Below are positions 36,920 through 48,024 of a stretch of 64,000 nt of DNA, piece after piece. Numbering within the stretch: position 1 is the first letter of the stretch; every line of letters begins with the position of its first letter. This stretch comes from Cokeromyces recurvatus (Eukaryota > Mucoromycota > Mucoromycetes > Mucorales > Mucoraceae), in assembly GCF_025118155.1 (NCBI RefSeq), contig NW_026251387.1:496001-560000 (forward strand). Direction: 5' to 3'. The position numbers were made by a program, and so were the translations under genes. Under the pieces are notes generated by a model, which was given only the letters and a program-made list of their open reading frames with translations, had not been told where the DNA came from and did no database searches.

Positions 36920-38842
36920 ATGGTGTGGAAATTGGCTGATGATCCATTTGAGTATATCGCTCCAGCTGTTTGTATCGGCTCAGTCATTTTAATCCCTTTG
37001 GGTCCTCTTTATTTTCCTCGTCTTTGGATTCTTTTTATTGCCCTTTACTTTATGACATTCATGGGTACACAAATTAATCATTTAATCAAATTTAATAGAA
37101 CAGCTAATAATATAGTCAAGACAATCCAAAATTACAATGGTTCCTTAAAGAAAAATAAGGATAAAAAACAAAACTATGTTGTTACAGATAATGATCTAAT
37201 GGATATGGAAGCAGCAGTAGCTTTAAATCCTACAACGAATAATAGTTTTCTTATTCATGCATTTGTTATACCCAATTACTCTGAACCAGAAGCCCTTATT
37301 AGAGATACAATCAGTCGTATTGCTTTACACAAGTAAGATGAGGCAAAAAAAAAAAAAAATTACAACTATTTTGTTTTCCTTGTTTTTTTTTAAGCATATT
37401 CAAACTGAATTTTCTCTCTCTCTTTTTGTTCATCATAGGAAGGCACGTACAAACTATGTAATTATTCTTGCTATGGAAGCGTCTGAAATTCATCATCGAA
37501 CAAAATCTGAAAGCTTACGAGACTATTTTAAAGATAGTTTCTTAAAATTTGTAATTACAAATCATCCTTCCGATCTTCCTGGTGAAGCGAGAGGTAAAGG
37601 TTCTAACATTAGCTATGCTGCTCGTAAAGGTTGTGCTGAAATGATTGAAAGTGGAATTGATAAAAACAGAATTATGATCACTATTGCTGACTCTGATTCT
37701 CATATCCCTGAATTATATGTATTAGAGGTAAGATATAACACTTATCTTTGAAATATATATGAAAGGGAACTGAATATATATGTGTATATGTATATGAATA
37801 TTTATTTATATTTATATAGCTCGAAAAGGCATTTTCTCGCTCCGAAGATCCTTATTTTAGAGTATATGCACCCCCTATTTTCTTTGGAAGAAACTGTTTC
37901 GAAGTTCCTGCTGCTGTTCGAGTCACTGATATTACATGGTCCTCTATGATTATGGCGAATTTAAGTGGTAGTAGAGGAATTGGTTTCCCTTGCTCTACTT
38001 ACAGTGTAAGCTGGAAGATGGCGGATCGTGTTGGCTATTGGGACACAGACGCGGATGCTGTTGGGGAGGATATGCATATGACTTTAAAATGCCTTTTCAA
38101 AACCGAGGGTCAGGCGCGTATGATACCTATCTTTGTCCCTATTAACCTTACAAACGTTCAAACGGAGGGCTATGTGAATAATCTAAAGGCTCGTTTTGTT
38201 CAAGCTAAACGCCACTACAATGGTGTTGCGGATGTAGCATATACATTGCGTCATGCTCTCAACTTACCTACCTTCTGTGTTGATGCTACTGATCTTTGCC
38301 TCCCTACGACTCAAGCGGAAAGCGTATTGTTACCATCGGACAAGAAATTAAATGATGACCGCTACTCCTCCTCCTTCTGGATTGAGAAAATTATCATTGT
38401 ACTCAAGGTATTAGAAACTCATTTTATGCCTGTCACATCAGGCTGGCTTATGTTCTTTGCTGTTCCTATTATGCAATTCTTATTTTATCCTCCTGAGGGA
38501 TATGGACCCTTTTTAGAGCCCCATACTAACCCGGTCTTGGTCTCCACATTTTATTTACATATTTGGAATATTTTAAGGGTCATGACTTTCTTTTTACCTT
38601 TCCCACTCTTTGGTACATTGGCCATTTATGAAAGATTGCATAGATTTGTAGATATCCAATTCTTTAAAAAGACAAAAGATGAATCGCGTACTTGGATCAA
38701 TTACTTTGACTATGTCAGTATGCCTATCGCCGCGTGGTTATTTATGACATTTCCATCTAATATCGCATCCTGTAAACGACTCTTAAAGACAAGAGATCAA
38801 TACATTGTGGCTGAAAAAGTCTTTGTTGAAGGTCGCAATTAA
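36920..38842 (+). CDS. membrane glycosyltransferase, GT2 family
   Basis: Exons: 36920-37332, 37439-37727, 37820-38842; in frame, 574 residues. Two N-terminal membrane spans (about 15-60) precede a GT-A catalytic region: HAFVIPNYSEPEALIRDTI, GEARGKGSNISYAARKG, TIADSDSHIPE (DxD-like, near 222), YWDTDADAVGEDMHMTLKC (second acidic cluster with Glu-Asp near 315) and FVQAKRHYNGV (resembling the QxxRW site of processive GT2 enzymes, but altered). C-terminal spans follow (LMFFAVPIMQFLFYPP onward). It resembles an uncharacterised fungal GT2 group, not chitin synthase: the QRRRW motif is absent. Substrate unknown. Confidence 0.85.
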
Positions 38843-39474
38843 TGAAGAATAAGAAGACAGAAAACGTTATACTTTTTTTTTTTTTTTTCAATCATGTATA
38901 TAGATTTTTTTTTTCTTCCCTGTATTCTTGAGACATTATTTAGAAATTACTTAATTTATATGTGTACTTAATTTAGAGCTTTCCCCCTCCCTTTTTCTTT
39001 AAAAAGAAAATAAAAAAAAATACTATTCCTTCTTAAAACCACATTTTTGATAACTAAAGTTGGAATGATAAAAAAATATGTATTTTATCTAATTTTAGTA
39101 AAAATAATTTTTTTTTTTAAAAAAAACATTCACAAACAGGTCCAGGGTTTCTTTTTTAAACACATACCTAGACCCAAGAAAATGATATTAAAATAGATTA
39201 TATTACGTAATAGCTTCATGACCATATTACATAATATAGCAATTCATTCATTAAAAAGGTATCTTTATCAAAATACATAATATATAAATATAAAGAGCCT
39301 AATGCAACGTACAAGGATTTAAAGAGAATAGATATTTCTTTTGAATATGTGATATAACACAGGATAATTCTGTTCATGTTTTAATACAAAGAATCGAGGA
39401 AGAAATAGAAATTTAAAATAAAAAATAAGAATAGATAAAAGGGAGGGACAAACATGTAATTAAATAGAGGCAAA
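38843..39474. other. convergent 3' intergenic spacer
   Basis: Between the ends of the GT2 and ERT1-like genes. AT-rich, with T-run/A-run junctions (38873-38889, 39108-39126). Must contain both polyadenylation regions; nothing else seen. Confidence 0.6.
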
Positions 39475-41185
39475 CTATTGTAATTGAATTGGCAAAAAGT
39501 TTCCTACAATTACAGTCTATAAATAATAATAATAATAAAAAAAATAAGACTTTAGTTTAATAATCCTATCTACTTTTTTTTCCCCTAACTTACAGGAATG
39601 TTATATTTATCTCGTCGAATAGTAAAAGAAAAGCAACATGATATAACACTTGTATTTTCTGGATTAGGACTTCTAAGTAAACAAGAGGTTAAAACTGCTT
39701 TCTGTCCAGGATCAAATGCTATATTGCCGTATTTTTCCCAATAATTAACAGCAGATTCCTCTGCCATTAACTCATAGATGCATAACCGCCCTTCTCGTAA
39801 GTTTTCGATAGGCACATTGACGAGAGCAGCAAATTCTTTATTGCCTTTATAAATTTCACCTGTACGACGCCATAAACAAGCTGGTATACCCATTGAACTG
39901 AAAACACGATCATAATCCTATTTTTTCATTTTAATTTAATCAGTATATACAGAATTTTATTTTAAAAGTAACTTACCAATAGTAAGCGTTCAAATGCTTC
40001 TTCTACAAGGATCAAATCAATGTCAGTTAATGACTGAGCTACAGATCTAAATGCAGGACGAAATGTTCCCATTACATTTAAAATTCTTTGTCTACTTGAA
40101 GCAGACATGCTGTATGAAAAGTAGAAGAAGAAGCAGAAAAAAAAACAACAATAAGAAATATTTTTTTTTAAAAAAAACATACATTTCCTTGACAGTTTAC
40201 ATATAAAACTTACTTATTATCCATATATTTTTGTAACCTAGCATAGCCATTTACATAATTATAAGGCTTTAGAAATCCAGCTTCATATTTTGCATTTATC
40301 ACTTCTGTTAAACGATCTTCTAATTTACCATCTGAAGGATCAGCTGCAGTTAAGAAGAAACGCTCTGTAGTATTAACAGCTGGTGTATTAGTATTGTTGT
40401 TGTTCGTTGTATATATTCCTTGGGTATCACCAGTTGCTCCAAGAGAATCAAGAAAATCACTGATAACAGATATTTCATTTCCCATTTGTTCACTTGCAAA
40501 CGTTAGTTGACCTGCTCCCATTTGACCATAAAATTGTAATGGAAGACCTCCCAAATTACTATTTGATCCAATTGGCACTTTTTTTTTTTTCATTAAAATA
40601 TATTAATATTATAATTATGATAATACTAAAGTAGAATTACCATTGGCTACATTAGATAGATGTGAATAATTTCCACTATTTAATCTTTGTTGAGTTAACC
40701 CATTTTGACCATTGTTATTCACTTGTTGCTGTTGTTGTTGTTGCTGTTGTTGTTGCTGCTGCTGCTGCTGCTGCTGTTGTTGTTGTTGTTGTTGTTGCTG
40801 CTGCTGAGTTACTGTCTGTGTATTATTGGGTGTTTTTACTTCATCATGACATAAATGACCAATACTACGTTTAATACAACGTTGACAAGGACGACCTATT
40901 TAAAACTGTTAACTTTTTTTTTTCTTTAATTGATCAAAAATGAGTTTGATTATAGTACCTTCATCACACGTCATATGCGAGCGTCTACAATAAACGCAAG
41001 CTATAAAAAAATAACAAGTAATTACATTACATATAAATACTATTTTTTTTTAAAAAAAACAATTTACCATGAGTTACTTTTCGTCTTTTGGGCCCTGTAC
41101 GCTTCTTTTTTGAATCTTGAGCTTGGTTATTAGAGTTTTCTTCAGTTGGATCTTGTTGATCCAGATTTGGATTAGGTTCTGGCAT
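39475..41185 (-). CDS. ERT1: zinc-cluster/PAS regulator, ERT1/AcuK-type
   Basis: Seven exons, transcript order: 41068-41185, 40959-41000, 40641-40895, 40214-40577, 39977-40109, 39594-39917, 39475-39516; in frame, 425 residues. ERT1/AcuK proteins activate gluconeogenesis genes on non-fermentable carbon. Seen: Zn2Cys6 ACVYCRRSHMTCDEGRPCQR (residues 40-69 with the rest), a poly-Gln run coded by 40729-40806, FRPAFRSVAQSLTDIDLILV, VEEAFERLLLDYDRVFSSM and a PAS-like domain (IPACLWRRTGEIYKGNKEFA). The 13-residue last exon was added because GTAAGT in the NIPVS frame is a good donor and the exon gives TVIVGNFLPIQLQ, matching the family end. Confidence 0.9.
40729..40806 (-). repeat. CAG/CAA poly-glutamine tract
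   Basis: About 25 Gln codons (mixed CAG and CAA on the minus strand) inside exon 3 of the ERT1-like gene, between the zinc cluster and the PAS region. In frame and pure. Confidence 0.9.
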
Positions 41186-41218
41186 TCTTAGTTCTTTCTT
41201 TCTTTCTTTCTTTTCTTT

Positions 41219-41274
<56 letters not shown>

Positions 41275-41665
41275 TTTCTTTTTCTTTTTTTTTTTGGAAA
41301 AAAAATTAGGATTTTAAAATAAGTTCATAATCAAAAGTAATTAATAAAGAATGAAGTTTATTTTTCTTATTTTATCTCTCCTTCTTTATCGTATTCAAGA
41401 AAGAAAAATAAAATAAAATAAAATAAATTCAGCAGCCGTATATGTATGTATATAAGTAGGAGACGCTGGTTTCTATCTATTTGTTGATAAAAAAAAAAAA
41501 AAAAAAAGACTTTCACTGTCTTTTGTTAAATTACTTTTATTCACGTGACTTCAAACTCAGAAAAAGAAAAAGAAATAATAATAATAATAACAATAACAAT
41601 TTTTGTGGCTGACAAGATATTTTATCCTATTATGTAATTAATAATAAGCAAAATCTCTTGTTCAA
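41186..41665. other. intergenic with CTTT microsatellite
   Basis: Lies immediately upstream of the ERT1-like start codon. A nearly pure CTTT tetranucleotide array with some TTTTC units spans about 41192-41290, beginning within 10 bases of the ATG. Beyond it are A-rich and AATAA repeats. No gene seen. Confidence 0.75.
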
Positions 41666-43570
41666 TCATAAATATGATATAGAAACAGAATTATTTTTAT
41701 TTTTACGATACTTGGTACGTAAAGAACGAATGATTTCATGTGGTTTCTGATTTAATGTACAAATTGTGATAGCTTCTTCTGTTATGATATTGTGGCGTAT
41801 AAGCATCGTCTGCAGATATAAAATAGCAGGATCAGTATAGAATAAACTTGCTTGTCGCAAAATATGTTGAGTTCGATTTAAATTGATTTGACACACAGTC
41901 TGTATTTCAGAATTCTGACAAGACCGTTTAATGATAAGATAAAGATGCATGGTCAACATGGCACCATAGACAGGACTATGATGACAACCAATAGTATCAA
42001 TAGCTGTCAATAATTCCAATATAAGGGTATAATCATTTATAACAGTCAATAATTCAACGAGACAATGATACTCTAATTCATCTGATTTTATTAGACTCGA
42101 TCCTTCAGATTTTTGTAATATGGATGCAGTCTGTTGTTGAACAAATATCTGCTTTGTGGCTGTATTAGTTTGATGAATAATAATGCGCTTATAGATATCA
42201 TTTAAATCAGAACAACGAATTGCATCTTCTTCTGACAGATATGTTTCAAAGTAATGTTTAGGTAAAAATGGTAATTGAGCAAAAATTTTCGTTTGACAGT
42301 AAAGTTCATTTAATAAAAGTCTTTCTAAATCTGATTTACTACAGAGTAAAGTAGGATCTAAATCAAGCTTAAATCTATCAGGTGTATTAAAATAGGCTTC
42401 AAAGAGTTGACTATCTAAATTAGCTTGAATTGCTTCAGACGATTGAAGTGATATCATATAACTTGTTCTAAATAATTCCATTTTTCGTATCATAATAATA
42501 CGACAATATTGTGAAAAGAGTTCAATTCGTCTTTCTATCTTTCCTTCATCAGGTAAAAGCCGAGGAAAATTGACATGCCAATCAGTGACATCGATAGTGC
42601 CTGTGTGTCCTGACCTATTATGATGCGCATGATAATCTGCACATAATAACATCCAAGCAAATCGTCTTAACTTTTCTTTTTGATCTGATTCTTTATCATA
42701 TTGACTATCATCAATCTTGTGTAAATCCATTGATAACGCCATTCTAATCGCCATTGTTAATAGTGGTGATTCAATTCGTGAGGAAGAGTAAAGATGTAAA
42801 TGACCTTGAGGGAAAAGAGATAAAATGAAGATAGACTGAAGGATAAGGATATGATGTACATCAAACACATCTTGTAATAAGTTACGAGCCTTCATATAAA
42901 AAGTATACATAAAAGCATCAGCAACAGACTTATCACCACGATGGTGTATTGTGGTATGACGTATTGTAAGAGCACAGATACTAAAGACGAGTAATGCTTC
43001 TACTTTATGTTCTTCTACAGCATCTGGTTGAGATAAAATCATATCTGTATTAGCAATTAACGTAGGTATATCCATAAAAAAGGAATCTCCACAATCAATA
43101 AAGCATTGTATACAGTAACGCATTAACTGCATAGAATTGTATTGTGCAAATTGTTCAAAATTAGGAATCGATATCACAGTTGATAATTGTAATATAGGTT
43201 GTAGCATATATCGAAACAGAGGTATATCATATTGATCCGAATTTATTATAACGTTTTCCCTTTGTCTCAAATTTGGTGGCTGAGGCTTGATATTGATATG
43301 TATTAATTTTAATACTTTTTCAAGCCCTGATAAAGTCATGATGTTGGTATCTAATGTCATCATGGTAGGTGTCAAGTTCAATTGCCACGTGACAGTCTCT
43401 TTGTCATTGTCACTATCCAAGTCATGTACATCCTTAGAGAACATATTATTTGCATGTATTAAAATCTGCATTGCCTCTTTTATAAATTGATGTATGAATA
43501 CTGTACTGCCTGTTGCATCGTCGTTTATCTTTGAAAATGTCAAGGGCAAAAACTGGTCTTGAGTAATCAT
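41666..43570 (-). CDS. fungal MHR-domain regulator lacking a zinc cluster
   Basis: An intronless frame of 634 residues, unusual among its many-intron neighbours. The part from about residue 190 to 400 matches the fungal-specific transcription factor domain (middle homology region): VEALLVFSICALTIRH, YMKARNLLQDVFD, IESPLLTMAIRMALSMDLHK, EKLRRFAWMLLCADYHAHH. The last block corresponds to the usual E-xR-RR-W-W region. No Zn2Cys6 cluster occurs in the protein or in the 300 bases upstream, so how or whether it contacts DNA is unclear; it may act as a cofactor or use another partner. Family strong, function unknown. Confidence 0.8.
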   Translation of the reverse strand: MITQDQFLPLTFSKINDDATGSTVFIHQFIKEAMQILIHANNMFSKDVHDLDSDNDKETVTWQLNLTPTMMTLDTNIMTLSGLEKVLKLIHINIKPQPPNLRQRENVIINSDQYDIPLFRYMLQPILQLSTVISIPNFEQFAQYNSMQLMRYCIQCFIDCGDSFFMDIPTLIANTDMILSQPDAVEEHKVEALLVFSICALTIRHTTIHHRGDKSVADAFMYTFYMKARNLLQDVFDVHHILILQSIFILSLFPQGHLHLYSSSRIESPLLTMAIRMALSMDLHKIDDSQYDKESDQKEKLRRFAWMLLCADYHAHHNRSGHTGTIDVTDWHVNFPRLLPDEGKIERRIELFSQYCRIIMIRKMELFRTSYMISLQSSEAIQANLDSQLFEAYFNTPDRFKLDLDPTLLCSKSDLERLLLNELYCQTKIFAQLPFLPKHYFETYLSEEDAIRCSDLNDIYKRIIIHQTNTATKQIFVQQQTASILQKSEGSSLIKSDELEYHCLVELLTVINDYTLILELLTAIDTIGCHHSPVYGAMLTMHLYLIIKRSCQNSEIQTVCQINLNRTQHILRQASLFYTDPAILYLQTMLIRHNIITEEAITICTLNQKPHEIIRSLRTKYRKNKNNSVSISYL

Positions 43571-44218
43571 TACTACTATTATTATTCACCCTGCTGTTAT
43601 AAACATGTATACAAATATAAATGTGTGTTTATGTATTGTATTCTTTAAATGAAAGAATAAAAAAAAAAAAAAAAAAAAAGAGAAAATTTATAACAGCTTA
43701 TGTCACTTTATCTGATGTACTCTAAACTCCGATTTTTTTTTTTTTTTTTTTCAAAGATAATAATCCTACATTGTATATTCTTCAGGAGAAGTCGGATTAA
43801 TACTGTCAAGAAATAATAATAAAAGCACATTGTAAAGAATACAATTCTACTCTTTACAACAAGAAAAAGCAAATAATAATAAATGACTTGATATAAATTG
43901 TATTTTAAAATAGTGTAAATCACTCTCTATTCTATAATGCCTGGGTCAAAAATTAGCCATCGTGCCGTTATCTTGAATGATAATCAACCTTTATCTTTTC
44001 TTTTTAACATATACAATTACAAATGTATTTACCCTGTTGTACTATATTTATTGTGTCCAAAGGAATTACATAATACATGCGTGTAAATATGAAATAGTAA
44101 ATATGGTTGTATTTGTGGAGTGTCCTTAAGGTTTATGCATAAAAATAAATGTACAAAAAAAATAAAATAAAATAAACAAAATAAAATAAAATAAAATAAA
44201 ATAAAAAATAGCCAATAC
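43571..44218. other. intergenic spacer
   Basis: Upstream of the MHR gene and downstream of the ING gene. Holds an A tract (43660-43680), a T tract (43734-43751) and an AAAAT pentanucleotide run (about 44158-44208). No gene recognised. Confidence 0.6.
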
Positions 44219-45577
44219 TTATTTACGTTGTCTTCCCTTCATTTTTAAAATACAATTGTTACAATACCATTTACCTTTTGGTACTGTTTTAAGATCAACA
44301 CAAGCTAAATGAAACCATTCAATTTCACACTAGAATAGAGTTAATTTAAAAGGAATCTAAATTCATAAATAAATGATTAGACTTACATCTGTGTTATCAC
44401 AAGCGACCATTTCACCATAAGAAACTTGCTGACAATAACAATATAGTGGTTCATTTGGATCAATTGGCATATCAGCAGGAACAACTCTAGATAAAAAGAT
44501 ATGAATTTGAGTCATACAAAAGACGATTATTTATACATACGTCTTTGGTTTCCCGTTTCCATGTTTGTTATAGACATGCTTTGCTTTTTCTTTTTCTATA
44601 TTTTTTATAGCTTTGCTTTGATTAATGAATCGTTTTTAATCTTCTACACATAAAATTATATTTACCATTTATATTATTTGGATCTTTCACTGCTGTCTTT
44701 CGTTCTATGTAAAATGAAAATAATAAATAAATAATGAATAGATCAAACTTTTTTTTTTATTATTTCTTTACTTTTAATCACTAAAATAAATAAATAAATA
44801 AGATATACTTGAAATAGTCATATTCAATTTTAAAACTTACTCTTCTTATCTCCTTTCATTTCTTTTCTTTCTCTTTCTAAGCGTTTTGTAAGTCTTTCTC
44901 GAATATCAGTTCCTTCCTTAAGACTTCTAGCAGAAGGTTGTAATCCTGGTAATGTTGTAATTCGATTTTTTCCAATTATTTGATCTTCTTCAAATTTAAC
45001 TAAATCTGCATCCAACCGATTACAATGACGGTCAACCTAATATGAGTGTATGTATAAATAAAATAAACGGAGAAAATAAAGAAAAATAAAAAAATAAAAA
45101 ATAAAAAGAAAAACAAAAAAAAAACTACTACTCTACTGCATCAAATGTTGACTTGGCGAGAGCTACTTTTTCTTCTCCTCTTTTTAATGTCTCTGTTAAT
45201 ATAGTGGTAAGGTGTTTTAATTTATCAAGTCGTGAATTTGGATCCATGTCTTTTATGTTATCAATAAGCTCAATTGCATTTCTTGAAACGGTATCCATTA
45301 ACTCTAGTTACATACATTAACACATTTATTTATCTTGTCTTTTTTTTTTCTTTTCTTTTCTTTTCTTTACTTTACCTTGTGCGTAACCGTCTAATTCCCT
45401 CATAAGGGTAAAGTTTCTTTGTAAATCAAGAGGAACAGCTTCTATGGCTAATTAACAAACAGAATATATAAGAATTGTATTCGTGTTTTTCTATAATAAC
45501 TGATAATTACTATCAATATAATCGTCAAGATATACCAAATTATCAAATTGTTTAGGTATTAAACTGCTTGGCTTCAT
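44219..45577 (-). CDS. ING-family PHD-finger chromatin protein
   Basis: Eight exons, transcript order: 45511-45577, 45376-45447, 45137-45303, 44841-45036, 44666-44704, 44541-44595, 44387-44486, 44219-44329; in frame, 268 residues. ING proteins read H3K4me3 within histone acetyltransferase or deacetylase complexes (yeast Yng1, Yng2, Pho23). Seen: N-terminal ING helix ([34 protein letters not shown]), a Lys/Arg/Glu linker, and a C-terminal PHD finger ([16 protein letters not shown] ... [13 protein letters not shown] ... WYCNNC, C4HC3) at about 213-258, followed by the basic end KMKGRQRK. Exon 6 is the least certain. Which complex it joins cannot be decided. Confidence 0.88.
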
Positions 45578-45713
45578 TCTTTAATATTTAACAAGGTAGA
45601 ATAATAATTTGAATAAGAAAAAAAAAAAAAAGTAGACATATACACAATAAATTCTTTATCAACTACCAAAAAAAAAGTGTCGTAGTTTAAAAATAAAATA
45701 AAATTGATAATTA

Positions 45714-45847
45714 CAGTCAAAGAAACTAGGTTGGGCCAATGAGAAAAAATTTGATCGTTTCAAAATTGGATTGGAACACCAATATGAAAGTGGGACATCA
45801 GCATAAAAGTGGGATATATTGAGACACGCTTAGTTTTTGGGCGAATG
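45714..45847 (+). repeat. left terminal inverted repeat
   Basis: 134 bases, pairing with 47870-48022. Contains two subterminal units of the ATANGAAAGTGGGACA type (about 45782-45820). Confidence 0.85.
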
Positions 45848-46582
45848 TATAAACAAGAAGCTATAAACTTGTTCCATTTAACAAGAAAAGCCATTAATAG
45901 ACTATCAGACTACTAAGATGATCATCCAGATTAGGATATGATTCACCTAACTTGAATGATCCCGGAACGAACAATCCTCATGGAGAATATCCCAGATTTG
46001 AATTACTTAGGACAATAAGGAGCATTTCTGTGAGTTTGATAGAGTGAGTGAACTATCGTTTTTGAAATAATAAAGCCAAGTAAAGTGATTAGGATACGTA
46101 GAATGTAGGGTTTTCATTATTCGTAAGAAAGAAAGACCTAGAGCCACCAGGTCTTGGTTACAATCATTATTTATACTCTGTAATATTGGGCTCCGTATGT
46201 AGTCCAGGTACCAATGTGGATCAGAAAACCGACAATTTCATACGATTATATTCATACAAGTAACAAATAACGATAAATGTATGTAAAGGAGATCATCTTG
46301 GATCAATAAAGTTCTTCAGTCAGTTTACATTAAATAAACACTCACACAAGCATCTAGATTACCCTACTGTTTTTATCTACCGATTCTACAGAATGAAAAC
46401 TTAAATGACATCCCCTTTCTCCTATTTTGTTGTCATTTATGTTGATATCCATCAATTATTGGTCGAGGCTGTACCAAAACTGACTCACAAAAAAACTATA
46501 CAACTTTGATGCTTTATTTGTTGGTCAAGGAAAGAATGCCGATGCCGAGATCCCTAAAGCTTTCTTACAATTTAGTAATAAA

Positions 46583-47704
46583 ATGGGAGAAGATTTTAAT
46601 AGGCAACAACAGTTCCCCAATATTCAGTATAGCACACTAATCTCAATAGTCATGCGTAGCTTTGAGACACTTATAGAGAATCATGTTGGAACCAACTTCA
46701 AGCCAAAAACGCTGCGCTATCTCTTTACGAGGCTTTCTAACACAACTGAATTTCCAGACCTCCCTTTCCGAACTAGTGTCAAACGCGACCTAGCTGAGCA
46801 GGTATATAATGCTATTTGTACCAATCAAGAAGTTATTTACCCTGCTAATCTGGAAGTTGCCGACACTCACAAAACCTCAATCAACAATCTTATTGATGAA
46901 TGCCACCAAAGATTACATGGCTTGAACCTGACTGAAGCAGATTACTATGCTAAACCTCACTTGTATTTGCCGTGGTTATACCATGCTTTAGAAAGAATGG
47001 AGCGGCAAGTCATCATTCGTGAGCCAATGTTGACGCACGCCGTCTGTTTTCTAATACACCATCAACAAGGACGTGTAACTGGGACCAGTTCAATGAAGCT
47101 TTGCGATATATATTTCGGAACTTTGAGGCAATTAAAGGCTATTACACAACCGGGTTGAAAAAGCTCAAATATCACGGCTATAGAAGAAGCAAGCAAAAAG
47201 CATTGACCGAAATGTGTAAACGGTTGTTTACAGGTAGCAGAAAGTACCAAGAAGGCAATCCTGATATACAGCAAGCAAATTAGCAAAAGTGGAAGCCGTT
47301 AGCCCCTAGAGACAATGCCAGTAAAGCTGAAAGGCCTAGTGTAGTGGCGTTTGGTTCTGCTCAGTTCGGTGAGCTTCGTGGGAATGTACCTTCTCCAACA
47401 AAGGTATTCAGAAAAGCCTTGCTAAATTATGTCAAATCAACCAGATGCAACCAGCCAAATTCAAGAAAATACGTCGTTATGATTGATGAGTATTTCACAA
47501 GTCAAATATGTCCCAGATGTCATACAAAAAGTACTTCTAACCAACGTGATGACTCCAATATGATGATCCATCCAGTTCTCAACTGTCAAACTTGTAATAT
47601 CTCGATGGAACAGCGATCATATGGCGAGTCTCAACATGCGCTCTATCTTTTTGTATATGGCTGCTAACAACAACAATCGACCTGAAGAGTTTCGGCGGGG
47701 GTAA
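46583..47704 (+). pseudogene. decayed Fanzor gene inside the TIR element
   Basis: Pieces in order. A 191-residue N-terminal frame (46583-47158) has helical content (LYLPWLYHALERMERQ). A shifted frame follows from about 47085 (NWDQFNEALRYIFRNFEAIK, YHGYRRSKQKALTEMC) to a TAG at 47281-47283. The same frame continues as VVAFGSAQFGELRGNVPSP (47341-47400), YVVMIDEYFTSQICPRCH and LNCQTCN (zinc ribbon). A frameshift near 47600-47606 leads to SWNSDHMASLNMRSIFLYMA and RPEEFRRG, ending at 47704. The family was recognised from AFG...G.V, DEY.TS..C..C and WN.D. The RuvC-I segment with its first Asp is absent, apparently by deletion near 47085, and the usual Asn-Arg-Asp is Asn-Ser-Asp. Catalytically dead. 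Confidence 0.75.
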
Positions 47705-47869
47705 GCTATCTTGATATTAATATAGATTTCATTACTTCATATACTAACAGCACTATTATTATTTGTGGAAAAAAATAGCCTTAACAATTGAATAACATTA
47801 TGTCTTGTATAACAGCAAGACACCCTGTTATTTACAGATTAGTTGACCTATTGAAAAAAAAAAAGTCTT

Positions 47870-48022
47870 CATTCGCCCAAAAATTAAAAGTATCTTAATA
47901 TGTCCCATTTCCGTATCGCTGCCCTACTTTCGTATCTCTGTCCCATTTTCATAATGGTGTCCTAATTCAATTTTGAAACGACCTAATTTTTTCTCATTGG
48001 CCCAACCTAGTTTCTTCGACTG
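47870..48022 (-). repeat. right terminal inverted repeat
   Basis: 153 bases, 19 longer than the left copy because it has three rather than two subterminal GGGACA-type units (about 47908-47965, read on the minus strand). Confidence 0.85.
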
Positions 48023-48024
48023 TA

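Larger units (their letters stand above)
45714..48022. mobile_element. 2.3-kb TIR transposon with TA flanks carrying a decayed Fanzor gene
   Basis: Imperfect terminal inverted repeats: left 45714-45847 (CAGTCAAAGAAACTAGGTTG...), right 47870-48022 (reverse complement CAGTCGAAGAAACTAGGTTG...), both ending inward at a GGGCGAATG block. TA occurs immediately outside each end (45712-45713, 48023-48024), the target duplication of Tc1/mariner-superfamily elements. The interior has a non-coding left part (about 45848-46580) and Fanzor remnants. No transposase is seen, so it was moved in trans or lost its transposase. Confidence 0.85.

Noticed and set aside
40662..40874. Val/Ala-rich plus-strand frame
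   Set aside because: It is the antisense of the poly-Gln tract of the ERT1-like gene.
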